Source of the DNA: Melitaea cinxia
Taxonomy: Eukaryota > Arthropoda > Insecta > Lepidoptera > Nymphalidae
Length of the DNA: 64,000 nt
Assembly (NCBI RefSeq): GCF_905220565.1
Contig: NC_059402.1
Location: forward strand, 2,481,501-2,545,500
Reading direction: 5' to 3'
Each line of letters begins with the position of its first letter. The first letter of the stretch is position 1. The notes below the pieces were generated by a model. The model was given only the letters and a program-made list of their open reading frames with translations, was not told the DNA's origin and made no database searches. Made by a program: the position numbers and the translations under genes. Positions 49,875 to 62,700 of this stretch are shown here, piece by piece.

Positions 49875-50633
49875 ACTGTGATATTTAACTCCTACAAACT
49901 TGTTGTTCATTGAGAAGATGATGTAAAAATATTTGTGCTGTATGCTGTAATCTTGTGAAAAATGTAACTGTAAAACTAATATGCCATTTATAATCTATAT
50001 ATTTCAGTTTTGAAGGTAAATGTATGGTCAGTGAGCCAATAATGAAATAATTTGATTCTTTATATTTCATTGACGTTCACATGCATTTTTCGTGGTTATT
50101 ATGCGACTGACCTGTATTAGCTCTGTCCAAACATAGACCTACAAGAATAAAAATTTTGAGTCATTTACTTAGTTTTTTTCTAAAATCCAATTTCGAAATC
50201 AATATTTTTGAGGGTACTTAAACATTGAATACCAATCGTTCTTAAGAACACTCGTAAGTTTATAAGATTACAAATAATTTGATAATACTGGTTTTGACAA
50301 CAACCTAAACTACCATTTTAAGACCAGACAGAAATATTTATACAAATATAAACATTTGCACAAAGCGGAACGCAATATTGGGGCTTTTGTGATATTATCC
50401 AAACAGATATTAAGAATACGCAAAGACTCAAAAAAATATGCAATTTAAAATAGTATTTGTTAAATTGTAGAGATTAGTTAACAACACTATACGCGACGCG
50501 ACGACCGAATTACCGCAATGAAAATTCTACCTAAAATTTTCTGGATGTTTGAAAATGGCGGCAATTTTTAAGACAACTTAGAAAATCCTATTAAAGTTAT
50601 AAAACTGTCGTAAATCATTGATGAAAAAATGTT

Positions 50634-50651
50634 TTTATTAGAAAATTTATT
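50634..50651 (-). terminator. Poly(A) signals for the kinesin gene
   Basis: On the minus strand AATAAA occurs at 50651-50646 and 50639-50634, about 70-85 nt after the inferred stop codon at 50722-50720. This spacing supports the last kinesin exon ending here. Confidence 0.5.
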
Positions 50652-50719
50652 ATGACAATTATTAAAATCACAACAAAGATTCTTATTTTATAAGCGTCCA
50701 TTAAAAAAAACCTTATTTT

Positions 50720-53700
50720 TCAAAACTCTTGCTTCGTTTCCTTTCCTTTCGTTACCTTTAAAATAAAGATCAAATTAGCACTATTAGGTAATCTAAAATT
50801 AGAAAAAAAAAATGGCAGCCCCAAGAACCTTACACAAGAAACAAACTTACGAATTGACATCTTCCAATTTTTTCAAAAGCCTTTCATTCTCTCTGCTCAA
50901 TAGCTCTTGATCCCTCAGAAGTTGATCTCTGGTCACAAATAGTTCGGTATTTTCTTGTCTTAACGCTGAATTCTCTGCCATATGTAATTGTACGAGATCG
51001 ACTAATTCTGATTGTGGAAGTTGGTACAATTTGTTTGTTTCTATTGACGGCGTACTTCTGTTTCTTTGACCTGTTTATTATTTAAAAAGGATTAATTAAT
51101 AATACAGACTAATTATATGGTAGGGGAGCTATATCGAGGATTTTGGGAGTTACTCGAGCGAGTCAAAATAACATATCAGAGTAGACTTGCACTTTGTCAA
51201 GTACTTCAACCACATTTGAGCCCTTTATATAGTTTCAAACGTCTAGGGCAACCGATCAGACTAGTAAAATTTTTTTTTTGAAAAACTTGAGCGCGTTTGA
51301 CAATTATTGTATACAAACGCTTTATCTTGTTGTTCTCGTTGTACTGATCCACAATCTGACTCTATATCATATACCCGTCTTTTTCTTTTTAGCATCTAAA
51401 CTTCACGATCCAATAGGTCCCCACGACACTGACTAAATCCCGAATCAAATTTAACTTTTTGACCTCCACTACCGTAAATTACATACCAGAGATTACATTC
51501 TGAATATTTATTTGTTAATTAGTTTCAATATTCTATCTATCTCTGACTTTGCCTATTATAATAGAAATTGGACATACTTTGTATAAAAGTCAAAATACTC
51601 TCTTGTAAGCAATACAAGAGGTAGATTATTGTAAGCGATCGTTAATTTTTTTTAATTATTGACGTGAAAAATTGTTCAATTGGATTTGACTATAACTTGG
51701 ATTTAAATATAAGTCAATTTCTTACTTAATGTGTCCGCGTTGTATTCGGAATGTACGTGAAGGGCAGATCTAAGATGATGGTTCTCAGCTTGTAACACTT
51801 CCACTTCTCTCTTTAGACTGAGGATTAGCGCATCTCTGGCATCCTGGAGTTATAGATAATAACTAAGAAAAGGATAAAATAGAACGATTTTGATTAAAGA
51901 TATATATTGTTATTGACAATTCCTTAATTGTTTTTCAATTAGTCTGCATCGTCTTTTAGGGGCACTAATACGGTTACAATCATTTTTCACTAAACAACTT
52001 TTTGCCAAGGTTTTATTAACCGTAAATTGTACGCTGGAATAGTTTTACATGTGTGTACAATAAATAATTTAAGATTTAATAGATGAAGCTTTTTCGGTGC
52101 AGGATTACATATTTGTGTGATGTTTGTTGATATGTGTGTTGTTACATGTTTCTAATTTTGTAATAAAACACAGTTTATATATTATTTTTCAAAAGAGGAA
52201 CTGTGGCGTTTTTGCCGATTTTTTTTCTGCAGAATCTACATTCCGAATCGGTGGTTACTTTACTTTTACAAAAACAATAATTTATTTTTAAAGTTTTAAT
52301 TTGTGAAGTGACGATTCGAAAGTGCTCTTGGGGCCTATTTCAATAAAGCTGTTTTTGATTTTGAAGAAATTACACTACGGGTATTTACACATTTATTTAT
52401 GTTCACTTTCTTATTTCACTTTCCAGTAGTACAGTTTGCTTTACCTACAGTGCAGAGGGTGCGATGCAGCCGGGCACGGGGTTTAAGGGAAACAAAGTAT
52501 ATGTATAAATAAAAAAAAGGTAAGCCGAAAATGTGCGGAAGTGTCACCAGGGCGTCACGGTATTAGTTACACCCGGGCGCTATATTGGCTAAAGCTGCCC
52601 CTGTACCAATATATTTAGTAACTTCATATTAGAGAGAACTCTTACCATTTTGACGATAGGTTTGGACTTAATCTTCTTAGCGCGAGCCGCGTATCGCAAT
52701 GTGTTGATCGTTTCACTTAAATTAGATTTAGTTGGGGCTATGCAGGCGATCTGAAAGTTAAATGTATTTAAATGACAATAATACTGAAGTTTGAAGTCAG
52801 TTGCCAAATGTTTGAATGTGTTCCCGTGCGTTTCTGAATTTAGAATGACAAACATCCAATAAATGGTGATGTATTCTTTCAGTTGCTTTGTGGTTACGGC
52901 AGTAAAAATGTAGCCACCTCCTGTCTTCCCGTGGGTGTCGTAAGAGGCGACTAAGGGATAACACAGTTCCACTACCACATTGGAACTTAAGAAGCCGATC
53001 GATGGCAGGATAACCATCCAACTGCAGGCTTTGAAATATACAGGCCGAAGACGGGCAGTAGCGTCTTCGGTGCGACAAAGCCAGCCCTGCGGTCACCAAC
53101 CTGCCTGCCCATCGTGGTGACTATGGGCAAAACACGAGTTCACGCCATTGTTGGCACGAACTTGTGGAGGCCTATGTCCAGCAATGGACTATATTAGGCT
53201 GAAGCGAGTGAGATTCTTTCAGTGTATATTTTAACCAGCTATTAAAAACCAAAATAAAAAAGAGTAGTGGAGTTATTGCAGGTCAAAATTTTCTTGTGAA
53301 CTATTTATGAGAAGTTATTACAAGTTAGTCCAAAACTACTAGTACACACAATCTTACCATTAATGTAACTCCATTCCCGGATAAACTATCAGCCAAAAGT
53401 TTGGTAAGCTTGCTGTCCCGGTATGGTATGTGGCCTTTCTTCTTACCGTCGCTTAACTGCGCAATGCAGTAACCTGAAAATGGATTTGTTGTTCGAAAAA
53501 GTATTTACTCTTTCTTTGGTAGAACATTTGTTTTACACGATATTTATAGTTAATATTTTGACAGTTTATGGAATGAAGACTGGATCTGTGCTAAAAATGG
53601 GAGTTCCACAGGGATTAATTCTAGGTTCTTTTCTTTTTTTAATATACATAAATGATCTACCATTTTATGTTAAGGACATTTGTTCTATAGATATAGAAAA

Positions 53701-56700
53701 TAATTGCTGATAATACATCGCTTATTTTTAAAGTAGATAGGAAAAAAAAAGTAAACTATGATGACATAAATAATTCTTTAACGCGAATTTATGGCTTAAA
53801 ACCAACAACTATAATTTGGAAACAAATAGCGAGTGTTATTGTAAGTGGTATGTATATAGATAATATGAATTTCAAATTTCAGCAGGATTCTCTTTTGTCA
53901 TCCTTTACTGTTAGACTGAACTCCGCAGCAGTCTCAGTTTGGAAAGTTTGCCGACTGATTGACGTTGTTCATGCGTGTTCAATATGTTTTAAAATTATTT
54001 TAGCTATTTTAATAGTGTAATGTCTTACGGACTGTTACTGCGAAGTAATGCTACAGATTGGGACTGTATATATTTAAAAAAATGGCTAGGGTTTAGGGTC
54101 AATGATGATTTTGGAGCTCGAGTCTCGCTGCGGGATGTTTCACATAAAGTGAATTCCAATATTAAGAATTCCATTGTTTATCTATTTCAATATTGCAATG
54201 CTACAGATTGAGACTGCATTTATTTTGCAAAAAAAGGGCTAGGGCTTAGGAGCAACGATGATCTTGGACCTCGAGTCGCCCTATGGGATGTTTTCAAAAG
54301 ATATACTAACGATGATCTTGGAGCTCGAGTCTCGCTGCGGGATGTTTCACATAAAGTAGATATATTAAGAATTCCATAAACAGACATAGACAGACAGACA
54401 GTGCTCACCCAGCACCATGAGGCTCCGGTTGATGTTGTTGGCCTCCTCCAGCGTCTTGCCGGTGCTGTGCGTGCGCTTGGTGAGCTCGCTGCCCGCCAGG
54501 TCCACGAAGTTGATCTTGCCGAGCGTGGAGCACGCCACGTCGGCGCGCGCGCGCACGTCGCGCCGCACGCGCACGCTCAGCAGCGAGTGCGAGCGCGACG
54601 AGTGCGCGTTCATCGCGTGCGCGCCCACCGAGCGGTTGCGCATGCCTACGCGTACAGTTGGACGCTTTACCGTTTGTGGACTTCGGTCTACGATGACAGT
54701 ACTGCGTCTGCATTTTTAACCGACTTCCAAAAAAGGAGGAGGTTTTCTAATGTTTACGCGAATTTTACTCATTTAATGAAACAACTTTTTTCGGATTTTA
54801 TCGCGGTTTATTATTAACTTTTGATTCCCGACGTTTCGGATACTTTACAGCAACCATGGTCACGGGAGGACTTCCCGTGACCATGGTTGTTGAAGTTAAT
54901 AATAAACCGCGATAAAATCCGGAAAAAGTCGTTTCATTAAAGGAGGAGGTTCTCAATTCGACAGTATTTTTTTTTATGTATGTTACTTCAGAACTTTTGA
55001 CTGGGTGGAGCGATTTCGACAAATTTTCTTTTAATCGAAAGGTGGTGTGTTTCATTTGGTCCCATTTAAATTTATTTGAGATCTAACAATAACTTTTCGA
55101 GTTATATCTAATAATGCGTTTTTACTTGACGCTTTTTTCGTCGACCTACGTTGTATTATTCCGCATAACTTTCTACTGGATGTACCAATTTTGATAATTC
55201 TTTTTTTGTTAGAAAAGGGATATCTCTAGTTTGGTACCATGATAAGGAAACCAGGATCTGATGATGAGATCCGCAATAACTTTTTACTGGGTGTACCGAT
55301 TTTAATAATTTTTAATTTAATCGAAAGCTGATGTTTATCATGTGGTCACATATATCTAAATTTTATCAAGATCTGGTAACTACTTTTTGAGTAATCTTTG
55401 ATAACGCGTAGTTACTTGACTATTTTTTCGTCGATCTACGTTGTATTACTCGTCGATGTAATTGATGTCGGTTTTTTTTCGTTTGGGAGCAAACAGAATT
55501 ATTATGATCACTGTTTGTTAGTTGGTTCCTGTGTTCATGAGTTGGTGTAGTGTGCGAGTGACAAGAAATTATCAGTATGGAAGATCAAATTTATTTTATT
55601 CTGAACGCATGCCTTCAGAGACACAATTCGACATGTCACTTATATGGTCGCTGTTGATTATTGTATTAGTTTTGTAAGAGTGGCACGAAATGATCAGTGT
55701 CGGAAGTTCAACTAATTTTGTTTTATTGTATATTCATTAAATATTTTTTGGACATTTATGATCTCCGTCGATGACCGTGTATATGTTTTGTGTGATTGAT
55801 GCGATGTTTTTCAATTAAAGTGTTTATGATGTTAAATTATGAATATTTTGCTATGTTTTTACGCCTAGTTTAAAATGGTTTCATTACAATTTAAATCAAT
55901 AAAAATAATAATAAACGATTACTAAATGACAAAATATTATGACAATTACCACTCCTCTACTATACCAGTTAATGTACACTACATGACAAAACATACCTTC
56001 CTCTAGAACAGCAAATAAATCATCTAACTGTTCACAATCAACTGTAAAGAGGTTCTCCACGTAGAAACTGCGACTCTCCTTGGACCAACGCACTTGTAGC
56101 GGTTTCCTCGAACTTCCTGGATTTAGTAGGTCTATGACCTGAAATTAATAAAATTTAAGGAGATTTGTCAAACCAAAATATATTTCTTGTAATTCACTAA
56201 GAAATTTTTCGCTATTTTTAGCTTACAGCCTTCAACTGATAACATTTTATTACCTTATCTAATTTTCCTTCTCAGTAAGTTAACCCTGAAAAAGCTAGTG
56301 CGTACCACACTCCCAGGAACCAATTAATAATACGGCTTAGTGGCGTAACTATAGCATCTGAGGCCCGAGACAAATTCATTGGATGGGCTCTCAAGAAATA
56401 TAATACTCATAAAATTTATATATTTTAGTAAATTAAAAAAAATGTCAGGTCACTTCTGAGCTCGAAGCCTCTTAGGTCGGGGCCCAGTCAGGCTAGGGGC
56501 CCATGACGTTTTTCCAGTTCTGCCACCCTATAGTTACGCCTAAACCGTTTGCTAATACAGTTCGCTCAACAAATAAAATCTGTTCAGATTGCTAATTTTG
56601 CTGGTTTAACTTTAAATTTCTATTATTATAACTCTAAATTAGATAATCATGCATTGTTTTAACGAATTAGTTATAATAAGGTGGCTCAAGTGTCTATTTA

Positions 56701-59700
56701 CCCTGCTCGCAATAGTATAATAAATGTATGGTCCTTTGAAATATTTTTTGTTATTAGTAAATCTGCTTACTTTTTCATTGTAAATTTCTAAAAAAGACGC
56801 TTTAAGTATAAAATGACAGTCAGGCCTCTCGCGGATCAGTTGGAACAGGTACACGAAGGAGCGCACGACGAGTCCGTGCTCCGGGGAGTACGGGCTAGCT
56901 CCATTCTCCACCTAAGAATACAGAAGATATACTTAAAATGTAACTTGTAACTTAAAATGTTTTGTTGCTGTGGTGAGTAAGGTGACCAGAGTTCCTGCAG
57001 AGGGATATGGATTCCGGTGTTGCATGCGTCTACAAGCTTCTTACCGCTTACAGTCAGATAATTTACAATAAAGTTTTTTTTGACGAGCTATTTTTACAAT
57101 CAATTTAATCTATAACTGAAATGATGATCAATTCCAGATTTTATCGATTTCTATGAAGTATTAGAAATTTAGGTAAGTACATAGCAAGTACTCAACAATA
57201 AAATTACAGTCCCATATCTTGCTTTTGATCAACTTCGAACATGGCACGTTTTTTTGAATGTAGAATTCGGACTATAGTTCACAATTATGTAACCAAAGCA
57301 GTTTCAGAAGATAACTGAGTACTGATTTAAGGGTTATATATATTATTGGCCTTAGTCCGTCTATTGCACGATTTAGACAGTGTCAGACAGACACTGTCGC
57401 CTAGGACACTATCTAGGAAAACCCAGAGTTGCCTAAGCTCGGCGCCACCCTCTCGACCTCACTGGCTAGGCCCACAGGAACGACGAGTCGATACGTATGG
57501 AGCCAGTTCGGTTGCAGGAGTCTTTCGCATTTTAGAGCTAGCCACGACTGCTTGACGGAAACCCTATTCTGGGTTGCAAATGAAGTTTTCCTTCTCCAGG
57601 AGACTGATGATTTTGAGCCAGGTTTATCCCACGGTCGCCTTTTACGACCCCCACGGGAAGAAACGGGGTGGTGCTATTCTAGTGTTACCCAGTAATTAAT
57701 TTAACGAAAAAATTTAATCGACTTTAGAACGGGTTTTAAAATTCAAATACTTTAGTTCTAACAGTTTTTGTCTGACAGATAACTCCTTACAACTTTTTAG
57801 CTTTTTAAAAAATGGAACATTTGATTTGATTTTAAGATGGATAAAAAAACAAAAATACGCAAGTTCTAGTAGACAACGTGTCTAAAATTTTATTAAAAAA
57901 CATTATTATATGATAATACCCTATTATTATAATAAGGTATTGATCAAGGTTATAGTAAACAGGTAAAATTCAAAACATTTTCTATAGCGATGATAAGCGT
58001 GATGTGGACATAACGTTATGTCAGGACATCACGCGATGTTCTTTTGTCCAGTATGAGCGAATGCTTTTTTCATAATGACACTGACTTTGATAGATACGTA
58101 TATTGAACAGTTCATTTAGTATGCATTAAAGCTTTTAGCAAAAATGTACTTTTTTAAACAGCAGACGATTTAGACGTAGAACAATTATTGTTTGACTGAA
58201 GTACAATTTTTAACCAACATAAAAAAGTAATTTTTAATTCAACCATTTTTTTTACCCGACTGCCAAGGAAGGGTTATGTTTTTCGCGCGTATCTTGTATG
58301 TATGTATGTTTGTATGTAATATTTTTTACTACCTCATATTTCCAGAACCACTGAACGGATTTACATAATTGAGGTATCGTTAGGTTCGTCTTAGCTGCCC
58401 AAGTGTTCTTAGATAGGTGACATTAAAATAATTGTGTTTGCTCGCAAACGAAAAAAAAACCGACTTCAATTACATCGACAAGTAATACAACGTAGATCGA
58501 CGAAAAAATAGTCAAGCAACTACGCGTTATTAAAGATTACTCAAAAAGTAGTTATCAGATCTCGATAAAATTTATATGTGACCACATGATAAACATCAGC
58601 TTTCGATTAAATTAAAAATTATCAAAATCGGTACACCCAGTAAAAAGTTATTACGGATTTTCGAGAGTTTCCCTTGATTCCTCTGGGATCCCATCATCAG
58701 ATCCTAGTTTCCTTATCACGGTACCAAACTAGGGATATCCCCTTTCCAACAAAAAAAGAATTATCAAAATCGGTATATCTAGTAGAAAGTTATGCGGTAT
58801 AATACAACGTAGGTCGACGAAAAAAGCGTCAAGTAAAAACACATTATTAGATATAACTCGAAAAGTAGTTGTTAGATCTCAAATAAATTTAAATGGGACC
58901 AATTGGCACACACCACCTTTCGATTAAAACAAAATTTGTCGAAATCGGTCCACACGGGCAAAAGTTCTGATGTAACATACATAAAAAAAAAAAAAAATAG
59001 AAAAAAAAAATACAGTCGAATTGAGAACCTCCTCCTTTTTTGGAAGTCGGTTAAAATAATCAAACGTGGCGGCTGCGCGAAGCAATTGTAGTTAATGAAA
59101 AAAAAATTTTTTTCTCGAATACTATAATATGGGTATCAAATTGAAGGGCACAATAAAAAGATTTTAAAAGGTATATCATGATTATTATTACCGTAAAACT
59201 AATAAAGAAATACAATATTAAAGTTTAAAAAATGTGGACTTTGCTCTTTCCCACGCCTATGCCATGCCAAACTCGCCTCCTAGGCGACGATCAACTTCGG
59301 AGTGTAGCCTTTCTAATAAAATACATGAAGCATGAAATTGAAGGATAATTCAAATCATTCTCTCTTTCTGCATGTCTCCGACTGCATGTTATGTACGACG
59401 TTGCATAAAGTTTCGAAGGACTACCGTATTAATATATTTTAAATGTACAGCACAAAATGTTTGATATTGTTTCTATTTATTTCGCTGACTTTGTGTGCAT
59501 ATTGAATTTTTATTTTGTTCCAGCTTTTTCAGTTGATTTTCTATTAGTTGTCCTTCACGCAGGCGGGTTTTTTGTTTTTTTTAAATTATTATTTTTATGT
59601 GTAGTATACCTAATCTATCATCTTTATAACTTTTTACTGGGTGTACCGATTTTGATGATTCCTTTTTTATTTAAACGCTTTTATGGAAAACTCTCATACA

Positions 59701-62700
59701 ACATGGACAAATGCAGACCAAATTCTCATACCGAGTTCTACCGAGCCTCTCCGCGGCTTAAAAAAAACACTCTAGGGGTAGGGCAGACCAAGACCACGTG
59801 GACAGTGGGGTGCTCCGATTCGGTTTTGGGTATTTTTCGAATTTCTAAACCTATATTCTAGCACGCAGACACTTCAGAGATGTCTCAGTGGTTAACAGGT
59901 TTAACACCGGCAGCGACCACCGGCTAGTACGGGGCACTCTGAATATATGTCTCCGAAAGGAGCGGACCCGCTTGATGAAATCTACTCTCCGACCTACGCT
60001 GCCCCAAATACTATGTGGCTCCGAGCAGTTCCAATTGGAACTCCAAAACCGATTCGATTTGCTGGAAACTACTAGCGACGTGGACGAGATAACCGACAAC
60101 GTGGTGAAGACGGTGTGTACACTGGGTCGCAGGCACTTTCCACCAACAAAGCCAACGAAGCAGTCCAAACTTTCTCCCGAAGCCTTGGATCTGATGCGGC
60201 AGAGGCGCGAGTTGCCGGCTGCTTCGCCAGAACAGAGGGCTCTTTCCAAGAGGGTACGGAAAATTATTCGCCGAGACCTCCGCTGCTCAAATACGAGAGA
60301 GGTTGCTACTCTGATTGAGCAGAATAGGGGGTCCAAAGTTTTCCAAAGACCATTGGGGAGAAGCCTTCTTGCGAAGCTTAAAACAGCAGATGGCAGAACC
60401 GTCTGCTCTCGCCCTCAGGTCCGAGAAGAGGTTGAGAATTTTTATGGACAGCTGTACTCGTCGAGCGCACGCAAGCCTGCGACTTGGGACACCGAAGATC
60501 CACGGGCACCATTGTCGCGCCATTATTCGGAGTGTATCCCGGACTTCGAAGAGGATGAGATTGGTGCAGCGCTCGGACAGCTTAAAAACGGGAGGGCCCC
60601 GGGGGATGACGGAGTTACCACTGAACTCCTTAAAGCCGCAGGGCGACCTGTCCTGAAAGCCTTGGCAAGACTATTTAACGCCATCATCCACCGAGGTACC
60701 ACGCCGGAGGCGTGGTCCAGGAGTGTGGTGGTGCTGTTCTTTAAGAGAGGCGATAAGTCTCTGTTAAAGAATTACAGACCGATCTCACTTCTGAGCCACG
60801 TCTATAAGCTGTTTTCGAGGGTTGTTACGAATCGTCTCGCCAGAAGACTCGACGAATTCCAACCACCAGAGCAGGCTGGGTTTCGAAATGGCTACAGCAC
60901 CGTGGACCACATCCATACTGTTCGGCAGATTATCCAAAAGACGGAAGAATATAATCAACCGCTGTGTATGGCATTAGTGGACTACGAGAAAGCCTTCGAA
61001 TCTGTCGAGACCTGGGCTGTCCTGGACTCTCTGCAGAGATGTCATATCGACTGGCGATATATCGAGGTACTAAAATCTATGTACGACGCGGCGACGATGA
61101 CCGTTCATGTCAATGACCAAAGAACAAGACCTATTTCCCTCCGGCGCGGGGTAAGGCAGGGGGATGTAATATCACCGAAACTGTTTACCACTGCGCTAGA
61201 GGATGTTTTTAAGACCTTGGATTGGGGGGAACGGGGCATCAACGTCAACGGTGAATTCATCTCTCACCTTCGTTTCGCCGACGATATTGTCATCTTTGCG
61301 GAGACGCTGGATGAGTTAGGCCAAATGCTGGCCGGCCTAAACGAGTCCTCCCGACGTGTCGGTCTCTGTATGAACTTGGATAAGACGAAAGTTATGTTTA
61401 ACAACCAAGTCATACCGATACCGGTATCGGTCGATGGTACCCTTCTCGAAGTTGTTCAGGATTATATTTACCTAGGCCATACTATCCAACTAGGCCGCAA
61501 CAACTTCGAGAAGGAGGCCGATAGGAGGATTCGGTTGGGCTGGGCGGCGTTTGGCAGGCTCCGTCGAGTCTTCACTTCGAAGATTCCGCAATGCTTGAAG
61601 ACAAAAGTTTTCGAGCAATGCGTCCTGCCTGTGTTAACATACGGAGCCGAGACGTGGACACTGACCAAGGGACTGGTCCACAAGTTTAAAGTCGCTCAAC
61701 GTGCAATGGAACGGGCTATGCTTGGGGTCTCTCTCAAAGACAGGATTAGAAATGAGACTATCCGCGAGAGAACGAAAGTAACCGACATAGCCCACAGAAT
61801 TAGCAAGTTGAAGTGGCAGTGGGCTGGTCATCTGTGTCGCAGGACCGATGGCCGTTGGAGTAGACGGGTCCTAGAGTGGAGACCGCGTCTTGGCAAACGC
61901 AGTGTGGGACGTCCTCCGGCCCGTTGGACCGACGATCTACGTAAGATTGCCGGTGTAGGCTGGATGAGGATTGCGGAAGACCGGGATGTGTGGCGCGAAC
62001 TTGGGGAGGCCTATGTCCAGCAGTGGACTGCGATAGGCTGAAGTGATGTGATTCTAGCACGCAATGTTACTAATTTTATTAGAATATTATGTCTGACGCG
62101 TTATTTTGTTTAAAAGTGTCGATTTGTCAGTCGTTAAAGGTCAGTTCGTATCGTATTTTGATCTTGCAGTAAAGATCGTTTTTACGTAAATTTGTTCGAA
62201 AATAACGCGTGATAGTCGCAGTACGGAGCATGAGTACACTTACCGCAGCACCGGAATTAAGGTACAGTCAGAAATAACAAAAATTTAACCTCCGATAAAA
62301 AAATCTACCTATATTTGTACATAATAGCCCAAATTACGTTTACAATACAAATATAGATATCAAATTTTACCAATGCTATTAATATGCGTAAATTTAATTA
62401 CACAAAATACAAATATGTCACAAAAATAAATATTTTATCGAATGGCTTTAAGTATACAAAACTATTTTTGTATGTATTATATAGGTACGTGTTTAGGTCT
62501 ACTGATATAGCTTGTTTAACTTGCACATAAGATATGAATAAAACTTATCAGAAAAAAAAAAATAAAAGTTCTTACGTCCAGTTTCACCTTAACTAATGAA
62601 CTTTAACTTTTGGACTTGACCTAAAGACCTTGAAATATGTGGACGATAAAATCGAATTGAAATACGGTGAAATATAAAAAAAAACGTTTCATAAAATTTT

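Larger units (their letters stand above)
47592..50633. other. Spacer between PHF5A and the kinesin gene
   Basis: Apart from the TIR element at 48345-48618 and the repeat A remnant at 49840, it holds a short repeat tail (CATGGCAATAAAGATTATTA with (TTA)n) at about 48260-48296. No gene is evident. Confidence 0.45.

Noticed and set aside
54401..54817. 138-codon plus-strand frame rich in Arg, Ala and His
   Set aside because: Antisense shadow of the GC-rich kinesin motor exon, whose minus-strand frame matches conserved motor motifs.
59851..60336. 161-codon minus-strand frame
   Set aside because: Antisense of the LINE coding region; codon pattern and motifs support only the plus strand.
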